Assembly: GCF_004521965.1 (NCBI RefSeq)
Contig: NZ_SDGK01000054.1
Coordinates: forward strand, 28,511-92,510
DNA length: 64,000 nt
Source: Weissella cibaria
GTDB taxonomy: Bacteria; Bacillota; Bacilli; Lactobacillales; Lactobacillaceae
Reading direction: 5' to 3'
Shown in pieces: positions 39,427 to 48,575 of this stretch. The notes under the pieces were generated by a model. The model ran no database searches, was not told the origin of the DNA, and saw only the letters and a list, made by a program, of their open reading frames with translations. A program made the position numbers and the translations under genes. The number at the start of each line of letters is the position of its first letter. Position 1 is the first letter of the stretch.

Positions 39427-40644
39427 TTACTTCTTCGCTTTCTCTGCCATTGTTTGTGCCTCTGCCAAAAGCACATCATGACTATTGTTCAGGTCACCAG
39501 CAACCACTTTTTGCTCAAGCGTTGCCAGAATCTTACCGAATAACGGCCCTGGCTGCATCCCCAATTCCTTGGTTAGGTTACCACCGTTAAAGGCTAACTC
39601 ACCCTTATTTTTTATCTTCAAATCTTCATAGCGTGACTTAAGCCCCGCGACATCAACAACCAGTTCACTCAACTTAGCAACCGCTAACACGTTGTCGATG
39701 GCGTTACCTGCTTCGTACAAATCCCAGGCCGCGACATCACCTAATCGGAGCTTATTGAGCAACTTAATTGAAGCCTTGATTGTCTTAACCATATCGTTAG
39801 ATTGCTTCCACTTTTTCAAGAAAACAACCGCATCTTCTGGTGTTAGGCCAAGCTCAAATACCAATAGTGTCCACGCTGCCACGTCATTTTGAGGTTGCGC
39901 ATCTGCTAATAGTTCCGCATAACCAATCAAATCAATATCAACCACCTCAAGGCCGGGCATATACTGATTTAAATTCGTTGCAATCATTTCCAACAGACCG
40001 TAGCGAGCTGCCTTACCTTGTAGCAACTTGGTGAACTCTACGTTTGTTCGTTCGATTGCAATGTTCGCTAATAATGGCGCATTGTCCTTGATAGCTTGCA
40101 ATGTAGCTGCTTCAATTTTGAAGTCTAACTGTGCTGCGAAACGAACTGCCCGCATCATGCGTAGCGCATCTTCATGAAAACGCTCTTCCGCTTCGCCAAC
40201 GGCGCGTAAAATATGATTGTCCATGTCTGACAAACCATCAAACATATCAATAATTTCGCCGTCCTTGGTCAACGCAAAGGCGTTAACCGTGAAATCCCGG
40301 CGCTTTAAATCTTCTGCTAAGGAACGAACAAACGTCACCTCATCCGGACGTCGAAAATCTGTATAGGTCGACTCCGTTCGGAAAGTCGTTGTTTCATATC
40401 CTTGACCGTGATCCAGAATCATGACTGTGCCATGTTCGATCCCCGTATCCACCGTTCGCTCAAACAAAGCCTTCACTTCCTCTGGATACGCCGATGTGGC
40501 AATATCCACATCGTGAATTGGCTTACCCAACAACGTATCGCGGACTGATCCGCCGACGAAATACGCTTCAAAGCCAGCCGCCTCAATCGTTTCTAAAATT
40601 GGCAATGCCGCAACGAACTCTGCTGGCATATTCTCTAACTTCAT
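39427..40644 (-). CDS. cca: CCA tRNA nucleotidyltransferase
   Basis: 405 residues. Head domain FEAYFVGGSVRDTLLGKPIHDVDIATSAYP with the metal-binding DVD, then RRDFTVNAFAL and the RRxxxR-like ILRAVGEAEERFHEDALRMMRAVRFAAQL. Adds or repairs the CCA end of tRNAs. GGAGG precedes ATG 40644. First gene of a likely cca-ABC-F-dfrA unit. Confidence 0.95.
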   Translation of the reverse strand: MKLENMPAEFVAALPILETIEAAGFEAYFVGGSVRDTLLGKPIHDVDIATSAYPEEVKALFERTVDTGIEHGTVMILDHGQGYETTTFRTESTYTDFRRPDEVTFVRSLAEDLKRRDFTVNAFALTKDGEIIDMFDGLSDMDNHILRAVGEAEERFHEDALRMMRAVRFAAQLDFKIEAATLQAIKDNAPLLANIAIERTNVEFTKLLQGKAARYGLLEMIATNLNQYMPGLEVVDIDLIGYAELLADAQPQNDVAAWTLLVFELGLTPEDAVVFLKKWKQSNDMVKTIKASIKLLNKLRLGDVAAWDLYEAGNAIDNVLAVAKLSELVVDVAGLKSRYEDLKIKNKGELAFNGGNLTKELGMQPGPLFGKILATLEQKVVAGDLNNSHDVLLAEAQTMAEKAKK

Positions 40645-40860
40645 TTCAAAGGTCCTCCTTGGACTTACTCGTTCTTTAAGTATACCAGGAATTTGTTGTT
40701 AATTTGGCGTACCGTAAACTAAACAAGGTTCATATCAAGGTTATAAAGCAATTGAGATTAGATAGCAAAGTAACTCTCATTACTAGATGCAACGAACTAT
40801 ACACAAAAACAGCTGAATTCACATTGTGAAATTAGGCTCTAAAATATTGGATACTGATGA

Positions 40861-40998
40861 CTACTCGTTCACTCGACCGGTTGATGGCACCTTTTTTAAT
40901 GCAAAATTAAACGGAATATCTTGTGCTGATGCCATCACTTGGGTTAGCCCAACCAATCCAAAAATCAATATTGCAACCGCAACTAACCATTTTTTCAT
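40861..40998 (-). pseudogene. Short secreted peptide remnant, 45 aa
   Basis: MKKWLVAVAILIFGLVGLTQ is a clear signal peptide with cleavage likely after ASA; the exported part is only QDIPFNFALKKVPSTGRVNE before a TAG. The frame reads on for 14 sensible codons (SSVSNILEPNFTM) to a second stop, which suggests a truncated secreted protein. Ribosome site weak (TTGG). Could also be a real small peptide. The surrounding 40645-41396 is AT-rich, with nothing else recognisable apart from a terminator. Confidence 0.4.
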
Positions 40999-41251
40999 GA
41001 TACCAATATATGTACGGCGATCAGAATACACCACCTAATAATTAAAAATTATACCAATTCCGATTACTACTACTGCAGACAACATCACTTATTTACGCAC
41101 GTCAAAACAACATTAACCAATATAAACTAGTATTCTATATATAACCACACCTCTAAATTGACAGTTGTAAAATTGTTAAACGTTTAACTTGAATCTCAAA
41201 AAAAATAGTACGCACCATTTTCAAAAAATAAAATGTCCTAAAATTCACAGC

Positions 41252-41290
41252 AAAAAAAAAGAATTGATTAGCCATTCGGCTCATCAACTC
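41252..41290 (-). terminator. Terminator of the 98-aa gene
   Basis: GAATTGATTAGCC (41261-41273) pairs with GGCTCATCAACTC (41278-41290), one mismatch and one G-U, followed by nine T on the minus strand (41252-41260). Confidence 0.8.
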
Positions 41291-41396
41291 CTTTAGTATT
41301 GTAAATACATACCAATCGACAATTAAGCATCATTACACACCAAGATGGATAATCCCGCCGCAACTCATCCATCAGTCGCACACGTTACATATTTAA

Positions 41397-41693
41397 CTAT
41401 CCCAAATATTTTTTCAACTCTACCCCACTAGCAATCACTTCACTGTCATCTGAGAGTAGTCCAAATTCTTGTACTTCTGCCTTTATCATCCTTTGCCACA
41501 TCTCGTCATCAACTTTCTCAGTTAACTTAACAGAAAAAGGCAACCCACCTTGTAAAATAATTTGATGGTAGGACATATTGGTTGCAGCTGGAGCGTCAAA
41601 TACAAGGTCCTGCAAGATATGTTTCCCTTTCTTTTTAACATCTTTTTCCAGCCACGCTTGTACAACTTCACTTTTTGGTGCATTTGCTCCCAT
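41397..41693 (-). CDS. Hypothetical protein, 98 aa
   Basis: AGGAGG eight bases upstream supports ATG 41693 (MGANAPKSEVVQAWLEKDVK). Soluble, Lys/Glu-rich, with HQIILQGGLPFSVKLTEKVDDEMW in the middle and a C-terminal helix. Own strong terminator. Not recognised; function unknown. Confidence 0.65.
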   Translation of the reverse strand: MGANAPKSEVVQAWLEKDVKKKGKHILQDLVFDAPAATNMSYHQIILQGGLPFSVKLTEKVDDEMWQRMIKAEVQEFGLLSDDSEVIASGVELKKYLG

Positions 41694-41864
41694 AACAATC
41701 ACCTCCTGAAATTCATTGTATTAAAAAGGGAGGCTTTGATAGCATTTGTCATTTCAAACTAAAAATACGCTTTATAACAGAGGCAGTTTGGCCAATATAC
41801 TAAAGTATTTCACTGACGCTAAACGTTTTATCCAGACAACTACCCAAAGATAATCGATTGCAAA

Positions 41865-41895
41865 AAGCCCAAGACGAAACAGACGTCTTGGGCTT
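41865..41895 (-). terminator. Terminator of glmS
   Basis: AAGCCCAAGACG (41865-41876) pairs perfectly with CGTCTTGGGCTT (41884-41895), T-run on the minus strand. Confidence 0.88.
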
Positions 41896-41909
41896 CCTCT
41901 TTTAAACTC

Positions 41910-43727
41910 TTATTGTACAGTAACTGACTTGGCCAAGTTACGTGGACGATCGACATCCAAACCACGGCCGAGTGACGTGTAGTATGCCAACAATTGTGTT
42001 GGTACCACTGACAATAACGGTGACAACAACTCATTCACATCAGGCAAGATTAAATCATCACCTTCTTTAGCCAATGATTGCGTCACAATTGTGTAAGCTC
42101 GTGAGCCACGCGCTTGCGTTTCTGCCAAGTTACCACGAACCAGGCCAGCTGTCTTTGCTTGTGTAATCAAAGCAATTACTGGTGTGCCGTCTTCAATCAA
42201 GGCCAACGTACCGTGCTTCAATTCACCAGCCGCAAATCCTTCAGCTTGCACGTATGAAATTTCTTTCAACTTCAGTGCCGCTTCCAGCGAAACTGTTGAG
42301 TCAACACCACGGCCAATAAAGAAGGCATTCCGTGACTCAACCAAATATTGGTTAGCAACTTGTTGCAACGTTTCCTTGTCATCAACGATTCCTTGAATAC
42401 CTACGGCAATCTTAGACAAATCTTGTTCCAAATCAAAACCAAGCGTTGCACGGTCAGCAATCGCATAGGCCAAAATTGCTTGCAAAGCGACTTGCGCCAC
42501 GTACGCCTTCGTTGAGGCAACCGCAATTTCAGGACCTGCCAACAATGGCAATGCATAAGTTGCTTCACGCCATAGCGTTGACTTCTCGACATTTGTTAGC
42601 GTCAGTGACTTAAAGCCTTGTGCATTAACGTTTTGAAGCACTTCACGTGAGTCAGCCGTTTCACCAGATTGCGTCAAGAAGATAAAGAATGGCTTCTCTG
42701 ACAATAATGGTTGCTCGTAAGCAAACTCTGATGACAAGTGAACTTCAGTTGGCACACCCGCCCATTGTTCAAATAAGCGCTTACCTACCAAACCGGCGTG
42801 ATATGACGTACCGGCAGCGACAATGTACAAACGATCGGCCGCTTTAAGATCGTTCAAAATGGCTTGACCAACGTGCACGCCGCCTTCATTATCTAGATAT
42901 TTCTCGATCAAGTGGCGAATCACAATTGGTTGTTCATCAATTTCCTTCAACATATAGAAAGGATACGTACCCTTGTCAGTTTCTGAGGCATCAATGTCCA
43001 AATGGAACGGCTCACGGGCCGTTTCATTACCATCAACATCAAAAAGTTGCACCTTATCTGGGTCAATAATCGCGATTTCACCATCATGTAACTCAATAAA
43101 ATCGTGCGTTTGATCCAACATCGCCACCGCATCCGACGTCACCACGTTAAAGTCGTCTCCAACACCGATTAGCAATGGTGACTTTTGCTTAGCAACGTAC
43201 ATACGGTCTGGTTCATTACGATCCATCAACAAAAAACCATAGGCAGAGTTCGTGTCTAACAAGCTGATCAACTTACGCAAGGCGTCAAATGTTGACATGC
43301 CTTCATCCGCAAACTTGCCAATTAATTGGACGGCAACTTCCGTATCTGTGTCTGAATGGAAAGTCACATCGGCCAAATATTCTTGCTTTAATTCTAAGTA
43401 ATTTTCAATCACACCGTTGTGAACCAGGTAAAAACGACCATCGGCTGACAAATGTGGGTGTGCATTAGCAATTGATGGCACACCGTGAGTTGCCCACCGC
43501 GTGTGTGCAATACCGCTTTTTCCAGTCACATTTTTTGTACCAACCAACGCCTCAAGTTGCGCAACACGGCCCTTTTCTTTCACTAACTGATCAGTTCCCA
43601 ATGCTTGGTCAGCAACAAACAAACCCGCAGAATCATACCCACGGTATTCAAGCTTTTCCAATCCCTTCAACAAGATTGGTGCTGATTGATAATTTAATCC
43701 CGTAAATCCAACAATTCCGCAATACAT
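41910..43727 (-). CDS. glmS: Glutamine-fructose-6-phosphate aminotransferase GlmS
   Basis: 605 residues. N-terminal glutaminase (CGIVGFTGLNYQSAP, YRGYDSAG, HTRWATHGVPS) and two SIS sugar-isomerase domains (AAGTSYHAGLVGKR, LTQSGETADS, EISYVQAEGFAAGELKHG). Makes glucosamine-6-phosphate for the wall. The chain starts Met-Tyr-Cys, not Met-Cys, so the catalytic Cys is residue 3; no alternative start exists. GGGGGA site upstream. The leader lacks a glmS ribozyme and has NagR-like repeats instead. Confidence 0.96.
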   Translation of the reverse strand: MYCGIVGFTGLNYQSAPILLKGLEKLEYRGYDSAGLFVADQALGTDQLVKEKGRVAQLEALVGTKNVTGKSGIAHTRWATHGVPSIANAHPHLSADGRFYLVHNGVIENYLELKQEYLADVTFHSDTDTEVAVQLIGKFADEGMSTFDALRKLISLLDTNSAYGFLLMDRNEPDRMYVAKQKSPLLIGVGDDFNVVTSDAVAMLDQTHDFIELHDGEIAIIDPDKVQLFDVDGNETAREPFHLDIDASETDKGTYPFYMLKEIDEQPIVIRHLIEKYLDNEGGVHVGQAILNDLKAADRLYIVAAGTSYHAGLVGKRLFEQWAGVPTEVHLSSEFAYEQPLLSEKPFFIFLTQSGETADSREVLQNVNAQGFKSLTLTNVEKSTLWREATYALPLLAGPEIAVASTKAYVAQVALQAILAYAIADRATLGFDLEQDLSKIAVGIQGIVDDKETLQQVANQYLVESRNAFFIGRGVDSTVSLEAALKLKEISYVQAEGFAAGELKHGTLALIEDGTPVIALITQAKTAGLVRGNLAETQARGSRAYTIVTQSLAKEGDDLILPDVNELLSPLLSVVPTQLLAYYTSLGRGLDVDRPRNLAKSVTVQ

Positions 43728-43759
43728 ATTTTGTTCCCCCTAATGCACTATCATAAATA

Positions 43760-43774
43760 AAGTGGTATACACTT
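43760..43774. promoter_or_regulatory. GntR/NagR-like operator candidate, glmS leader
   Basis: AAGTGGTATACACTT, nearly palindromic around GTATAC, lies between the glmS promoter and start codon. It resembles the TGGTATA-type dre sites of NagR/YvoA regulators. Confidence 0.4.
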
Positions 43775-43806
43775 ACATTTCTTCATTGCGTTTTAATACA
43801 TAACCT

Positions 43807-43834
43807 ATAATACCTTTAAAAAAAGCACGGTCAA
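43807..43834 (-). promoter_or_regulatory. glmS promoter
   Basis: On the minus strand TTGACC (43829-43834), 16 bases, TATTAT (43807-43812). Confidence 0.65.
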
Positions 43835-43866
43835 CTAAATTACGGTATATTTTATTTTAATTGGTA

Positions 43867-43900
43867 AAAATTGGTATAGCCTTACGTATAGACCAATTTT
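43867..43900. promoter_or_regulatory. Inverted repeat operator candidate upstream of the glmS promoter
   Basis: AAAATTGGT (43867-43875) and ACCAATTTT (43892-43900) are perfect inverted arms, with inner TATA on both sides. A third half-site TTGGTA lies at 43861. These match the TTGGTATAGACCAA-type sites of GntR-family NagR. A repressor/activator of amino-sugar genes is the likely ligand-responsive protein; its gene is not in the window. Confidence 0.5.
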
Positions 43901-43972
43901 GATTAATTATCTCTAATAGTTAGCTGAAAGCGCGCCCCAATTGCCTTTCACCACCTTAAGTAGCGAACCAAA

Positions 43973-44009
43973 AAAGCCAGGTTACACGTCAATGTGCAAC
44001 CTGGGCTTT
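43973..44009 (-). terminator. Terminator of the 34-aa gene
   Basis: AAAGCC-AGGTT-A-CAC pairs with GTG-C-AACCT-GGGCTTT around a short loop. Confidence 0.7.
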
Positions 44010-44028
44010 AACAATTAATCATCGCTTA

Positions 44029-44133
44029 TTAATGCTTCTTCGCATCCTTAGCGGGGTAAGTGTTCGTATTCATCTTTTCGAAGGCACGAACAGCGCGATC
44101 AACTTTCTTATTCAGCATGCTCAAACTAAACAT
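44029..44133 (-). CDS. Small basic protein, 34 aa
   Basis: MFSLSMLNKKVDRAVRAFEK then MNTNTYPAKDAKKH. AAGGGGG precedes ATG 44133; a consensus promoter (44204-44232), a leader hairpin and a terminator frame it, so it is a complete transcription unit. Too short for standard callers. Amphipathic helix likely at the N-terminus. Function unknown. Confidence 0.75.
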   Translation of the reverse strand: MFSLSMLNKKVDRAVRAFEKMNTNTYPAKDAKKH

Positions 44134-44158
44134 ATGAAATCCCCCTTTTCATTTTGCT

Positions 44159-44181
44159 TTTGTAAAGAAACCCTTTACAAA
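44159..44181. other. Perfect hairpin in the leader of the 34-aa gene
   Basis: TTTGTAAAG (44159-44167) and CTTTACAAA (44173-44181) with a five-base loop; no T-run follows on the minus strand, so it is an operator or mRNA-stabilising leader rather than a terminator. Confidence 0.5.
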
Positions 44182-44203
44182 CTTGTAATATTTGGTTTTA
44201 AAT

Positions 44204-44232
44204 ACATTACCGCGAATAATACGTATTGTCAA
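44204..44232 (-). promoter_or_regulatory. Promoter of the 34-aa gene
   Basis: TTGACA (44227-44232), 17 bases, TAATGT (44204-44209), just after the amtB stop. Confidence 0.65.
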
Positions 44233-44236
44233 CCAT

Positions 44237-45442
44237 TTATTTTGTGAACGTTAGTGACTCACCGTGTTGCAGCAAATCAACACCCGTTAGCTCAGCCTTT
44301 TCACCGATTCTGAGTGGTACGATGAGGCCTACAATTTTAGCAATTGCCCAGGTCATAACGACGGAAACCGCTATTGTCAGAAGAATTCCAGCCATTTGTA
44401 CACCCATCAAGTGCCAATTTCCTTGTAACAAACTAGTCGTTCCCGCCAGCGTTTTTGTGGCAAATACACCCGTTAGTAGACCACCAAACACACCACCGAC
44501 ACCGTGCAAGCCAAATGCATCCAGTGTGTCATCATAACCCATGCGGTATTTAATCACCGTCGTCGCAATGTAAACAACTAACGACACGAACACACCCATA
44601 ATCGCTGCCGACACCGGCTCAACGAATCCCGCACCTGGTGTAATCGCAACCAACCCGGCAATGGCCCCTGACATGGCCCCAGCAACTTTAACCTGGCGGA
44701 AGACCAGCAAGTCGAACATGACCCATGTCAGCATACCGACCGAGGACGCAATACTTGTGTTAATGAAGGCCAACACCGCCACACCGTTTGCTGCTAAAGC
44801 TGACCCGGCGTTAAAACCGAACCAGCCAAACCATAGCAAGCCACCACCAATGACAACAGAAAGCATATTGTGAACTGTTAACGTAGTGGCCTGCTTACGC
44901 TTTCCGATAATCAGGGCCAAGGTAAGTCCTGCTACACCAGAAGAAATGTGCACCACATCACCACCAGCAAAATCTAACGCCCCCATCTGAGCCAGCAAAC
45001 CACCGCCCCAAACCATGTGAGCTAATGGCACATATACTAATAACATCCATCCCAGTAGAAACAAGATAAACGCTTTGAAGTTCATTCGCCCGACTACCGA
45101 ACCAGCAATGATTGCCATAGTAATCATCGGGAACATCCCCTGGAACAACGCAAAGACGCCATCTGGGATACTTAGACCTCGTGAGCTACTAGTCATGGAT
45201 AACCCGTGAAAGAAGGCTGTCCGTAGATCACCAATGATTAAGCCGTGACCACTGAAAGCTAACGAATAGCCAACCGCAAACCACACTGTACCACCGATTG
45301 CAATGGCAATTAGCACCATGGCTAACGTGTTCACTGTTGATCGCACATCTGTGAATCCACCATAGAACAATGCCAATCCAGGCACCATCAACCAAACTAA
45401 CGCGGCACTGACAAGTACCCATGCAATATCCGACCCCACCAT
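44237..45442 (-). CDS. amtB: Ammonium transporter AmtB
   Basis: 401 residues with eleven membrane helices. Motifs: MVPGLALFYGG, DFAGGDVVHISSGVAGL (pore His) and FGLHGVGGVFGGLLTGVFA (second pore His). Moves ammonium across the membrane. No glnK/PII gene is adjacent, unlike most bacteria. AGGAGG precedes ATG 45442. Confidence 0.96.
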   Translation of the reverse strand: MVGSDIAWVLVSAALVWLMVPGLALFYGGFTDVRSTVNTLAMVLIAIAIGGTVWFAVGYSLAFSGHGLIIGDLRTAFFHGLSMTSSSRGLSIPDGVFALFQGMFPMITMAIIAGSVVGRMNFKAFILFLLGWMLLVYVPLAHMVWGGGLLAQMGALDFAGGDVVHISSGVAGLTLALIIGKRKQATTLTVHNMLSVVIGGGLLWFGWFGFNAGSALAANGVAVLAFINTSIASSVGMLTWVMFDLLVFRQVKVAGAMSGAIAGLVAITPGAGFVEPVSAAIMGVFVSLVVYIATTVIKYRMGYDDTLDAFGLHGVGGVFGGLLTGVFATKTLAGTTSLLQGNWHLMGVQMAGILLTIAVSVVMTWAIAKIVGLIVPLRIGEKAELTGVDLLQHGESLTFTK

Positions 45443-45561
45443 ATCGCTACCTCCTGATATCTCTCATCGAATTCTAATTTATAATCAGTATAGGCACTCT
45501 CTTAGTGCATACTCACAATTGTGTTAGGAATGATGACATCTGCTGGTCTGGACCAATGCAA

Positions 45562-45608
45562 AACCCCCAGCTAGTAGCACTCGTTTAAGAAGCTACTAGC
45601 TGGGGGTT
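45562..45608. terminator. Long bidirectional terminator hairpin
   Basis: AACCCCCAGCTAGTAGC (45562-45578) pairs perfectly over 17 bases with GCTACTAGCTGGGGGTT (45592-45608); TTTT on the minus strand. Confidence 0.85.
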
Positions 45609-45619
45609 GGCATTACCTA

Positions 45620-46833
45620 TTATTTCAGTTGCGTTTTGACGTAAGTCGCAAAATCAGTATGCGAATCCTGCGCAGCTTGCCAATGATAAGATTAATTCCT
45701 TTACCTGTTTGTTTTTGCATGTATCCACATACTCAATCGCAAATACGGGTGTGCTGGCATCCCAATCATGTGGGTCAGCTGACAGGCAGCCAATTAAACC
45801 ATCCACTGAGTTCCACCATTGCAGAATTGGTGGTTGTAGGAATCAAAAACTTCGGTATTCCCATCAATATTACCGTACGATGCTACTGGGTGACCAATCC
45901 CCAGGTTAATCAAAAAAATAACTGGATAGCCATCACGCAAGTCATCTTTGACTTGCGCTGGCGTTGTGAGGTTGCGCGTTGCATAGCCGAAACTATTGAC
46001 CATACGAACTAAGTCACGACCTGAAGCGCCATATAACATACTTGCGCCACCCAAACGATCAGCAACATCGCGTGGTGTTGTATTGATGCCATATGAACCA
46101 TTCATAATCATCGCGATAGTTGAAGGAACACACCCGGTCGCCCCGAAAGTGCCACCGTTAAACCAAGTACCCGACCAACGGCCATCCCACTGTGAAAAGT
46201 ATGTTGGCTTACCAGGTACTGCCCGAGAATAAAATGTGCCATCGTTGCCAAAGTAGTACTTCTTGTTATTAATCATTTGGAGTCCTTGTACCGCTCGTCC
46301 ATCACGACCAACATAATAATTCATCCCCCAAGCAGTTTCCCATTGTGAATTCTGCTGGACACCATTCTGGAACCAATAGTAGACCCCATATAGAAACGGA
46401 AACCCGTAAAGTTGGCACCATTAGTCACCCAACGCTAACCACTATTATTCACGGGCACGTAGGCATCTTTCACCTTACCTCGCAAAAAGAACGTCCCATT
46501 GTCACCAAAACTTTACACCGTCCCATTAATCACTTGGTTACCTTGGACGGCCCGGCTGTTATCGTCCGTATAATAACGCATGCCCCAGGCCTCACGCCAG
46601 CCAGCATCTTGGCGAACACACTAACAAACCAATAATACATCCCCATATAATAACGGAAACCCGTAAACGGTTTACCATTTTCAAGCCAATTCCAACCGCC
46701 ATTAGCCGCAGATACATCTGGCGAATAAACATATCCTGTCCGATTATCTGCTGAAACCGACGTCGTTAGTAGCGAAGTTGTGCCCAAAACACCTACAGCT
46801 CCCATTAAAAAGAGCTTTTACTACCTTATTCAT
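45620..46833 (-). pseudogene. Secreted wall-binding-repeat protein with C39-like peptidase domain, heavily broken
   Basis: Start at 46833 (MNKVVKAL) with GGGGAG upstream and a signal peptide (LMGAVGVLGTTSLLTTSVSA) one frame away. Three wall/glucan-binding-like repeats follow (WNWLENGKPFTGFRYYMGMY, WREAWGMRYY, WETAWGMNYYVGRDGRAVQG). The last part is a C39-like domain (YFSQWDGRWSGTWFNGGTFG, then ATGCVPSTIAMIMNG with the Cys, IGHPVASYG with the His). I see in-frame stops in repeats two and three (TV*SFGD and G*RWVTNG) and frame changes near 46815, 46620, 46387, 45810 and 45690. Clearly not expressed as one protein. Confidence 0.85.
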
Positions 46834-46925
46834 TACATTAACTCCCCAAATCCAACCTTGTTACGCATTTCACTTTTTAATAATGTGCTATATTGCGATT
46901 AAAAACAAGTATTTTTACCCTCAAA

Positions 46926-46953
46926 AAAAGAGTGCCTAAAATGGCACTCTTTT
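46926..46953 (-). terminator. Terminator of the LCP gene
   Basis: AAAAGAGTGCC (46926-46936) pairs with GGCACTCTTTT (46943-46953), loop of six. Confidence 0.85.
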
Positions 46954-46958
46954 CGTTA

Positions 46959-48110
46959 TTATTCAGTTGGTACACCATTGGCAATCATCACATCAGTGGA
47001 AATATTGCCACCATATAAGTTACCTGTATTAGCTGATGGCAAGCCCAACGACTTACGCAACACATTCGTTGCTCGTTGTTGTTCAGAGCTTGAAACGACT
47101 TCGGTTGAACCAGACGTCAAACTGTACCCCGTTCCTTGAATGTGATCATTCTTCACGTTGTTAGCCGCCCCTGAATACTTTGTCGCAATCGCTAACATAT
47201 CGTTGTAGCTCAAGTCAGTTTGCATTGATGAAGAAATTGAATTCAAGAAATCCGTATTCAACAACTTTGTTGGATTGCTCTTCGCTGCGTCAACAATCCC
47301 TTGTAGCACCAATCTTTGACGTTCCTGACGACCATAGTCACCCTGTGGATCATCGTAACGCATCCGTGAAAAGGCCAAGGCAGCCTTACCTGTCATCTTA
47401 GTGTGTGACACACCGTTGTATGACCACGTTGTTGATCCTTGCGTAAAGCTGTACAAATCACCCGCGTCAGTGTGAGCCGTCTCAGGGTTATACGCAAACG
47501 TCAATGGTGACGTCACCGTAATGCCACCAACTTTGTTAACAACCTTTTCCATGCCGCCCATGTTAACCAATGCATAAAAGTCAATTGGAATATTTAGCCA
47601 ATCCTGAATCGTCTTAATTGTTGATTCGGCCGATCCGTAAGCATACGCCGCATTAATTTTTTGTGGGAAGGTATCCTCATACCCATCAATTGCGACCAAC
47701 GTATCACGTGGAATTGACATAATCGTTGTCTTATCTGTTTTAGGATTAATGGTCACAATCATAATTGAGTCAGTTCGACCTTTGTAATTTCGTCCCAAAG
47801 CACCCGTGTCTGTCCCCAATAGCAACAATGACACTGGCTTACCATCTGACAAGACAGCCGACACATCACGTGCCTTCTTCATAGTCGGTGCCACATATGA
47901 CTTATCGATAGCACTCTTAGTCTGCATATATACATAGCCGAATAAGCCAGCAATTACCAAGACAATCACCAATAAGATTGATAAAATCCAATTACGGACT
48001 TTATGTGATTTCTTTGGACCCTGATTTTTTGGGGCTTTTTGTTTTTTTCCGCCACGTTCATTCGCTAAGCGACTTGAGCGTGAAACGAGTTGTGTTTGCT
48101 CGTTATCCAT
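46959..48110 (-). CDS. LytR-CpsA-Psr (LCP) family glycopolymer transferase
   Basis: 383 residues. Cytoplasmic basic N-terminus, one membrane helix (WILSILLVIVLVIAGLFGYVYM), then the LCP domain: LLLLGTDTGALGRNYKGRTDSIMI, SIPRDTLVAI, INAAYAYG, and the late GKAALAFSRMRYDDPQGDYGRQERQRLV. These residues bind the polyprenyl pyrophosphate of the donor. LCP proteins attach teichoic acids or capsule to peptidoglycan; position next to the EPS locus suggests EPS attachment. Confidence 0.93.
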   Translation of the reverse strand: MDNEQTQLVSRSSRLANERGGKKQKAPKNQGPKKSHKVRNWILSILLVIVLVIAGLFGYVYMQTKSAIDKSYVAPTMKKARDVSAVLSDGKPVSLLLLGTDTGALGRNYKGRTDSIMIVTINPKTDKTTIMSIPRDTLVAIDGYEDTFPQKINAAYAYGSAESTIKTIQDWLNIPIDFYALVNMGGMEKVVNKVGGITVTSPLTFAYNPETAHTDAGDLYSFTQGSTTWSYNGVSHTKMTGKAALAFSRMRYDDPQGDYGRQERQRLVLQGIVDAAKSNPTKLLNTDFLNSISSSMQTDLSYNDMLAIATKYSGAANNVKNDHIQGTGYSLTSGSTEVVSSSEQQRATNVLRKSLGLPSANTGNLYGGNISTDVMIANGVPTE

Positions 48111-48333
48111 GAGCCACTCCTTCTCAACTGTAATTCATACTTGTGCATTTATTGTAAAACGAAACTGGCTAAATTGCCGTAAATTCCCGTTGATGTTTAT
48201 TTTTTTATAAACACTCCCATACTTGTAGTCAGTAATTCAGCCTAAAAAGACTGCTACATATCCTAAAATCCGAAAAAACTAGCGCAAAAAAACGGTGACC
48301 GAACTGTTATCGATCACCATCTCTTAATTTCGA

Positions 48334-48423
48334 CTAATTTTCATTGATGCGAGCTGCGACTAATAACGCCATCCCCATCACACCAATAAATCCACCGGCT
48401 AAAAATGACACTAACATCATCAT
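48334..48423 (-). CDS. DUF3789-like mini membrane protein, 29 aa
   Basis: MMMLVSFLAGGFIGVMGMAL then LVAARINEN: one membrane helix with the GGFIGV pattern of DUF3789-type peptides, as I recall them. GAGGAGG seven bases before ATG 48423 is one of the best ribosome sites in the window. Role unknown. Confidence 0.7.
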   Translation of the reverse strand: MMMLVSFLAGGFIGVMGMALLVAARINEN

Positions 48424-48575
48424 AATTAGTCCTCCTCTATTTCTTCTCTATCTCCTTATATTACTAATTGTTTATGAACGATTTGCGAAGGTTGTTCATT
48501 TTTTTATCTGTCACTTTAAAATCTTGAACGCCGCTGGCAGATATTTTACACTTATTTTTGGAGCCAATTCACAAT

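Noticed and set aside
43728..43970. glmS ribozyme in the glmS leader
   Set aside because: The conserved ribozyme core is not seen; promoter and TTGGTA repeats fill the region.
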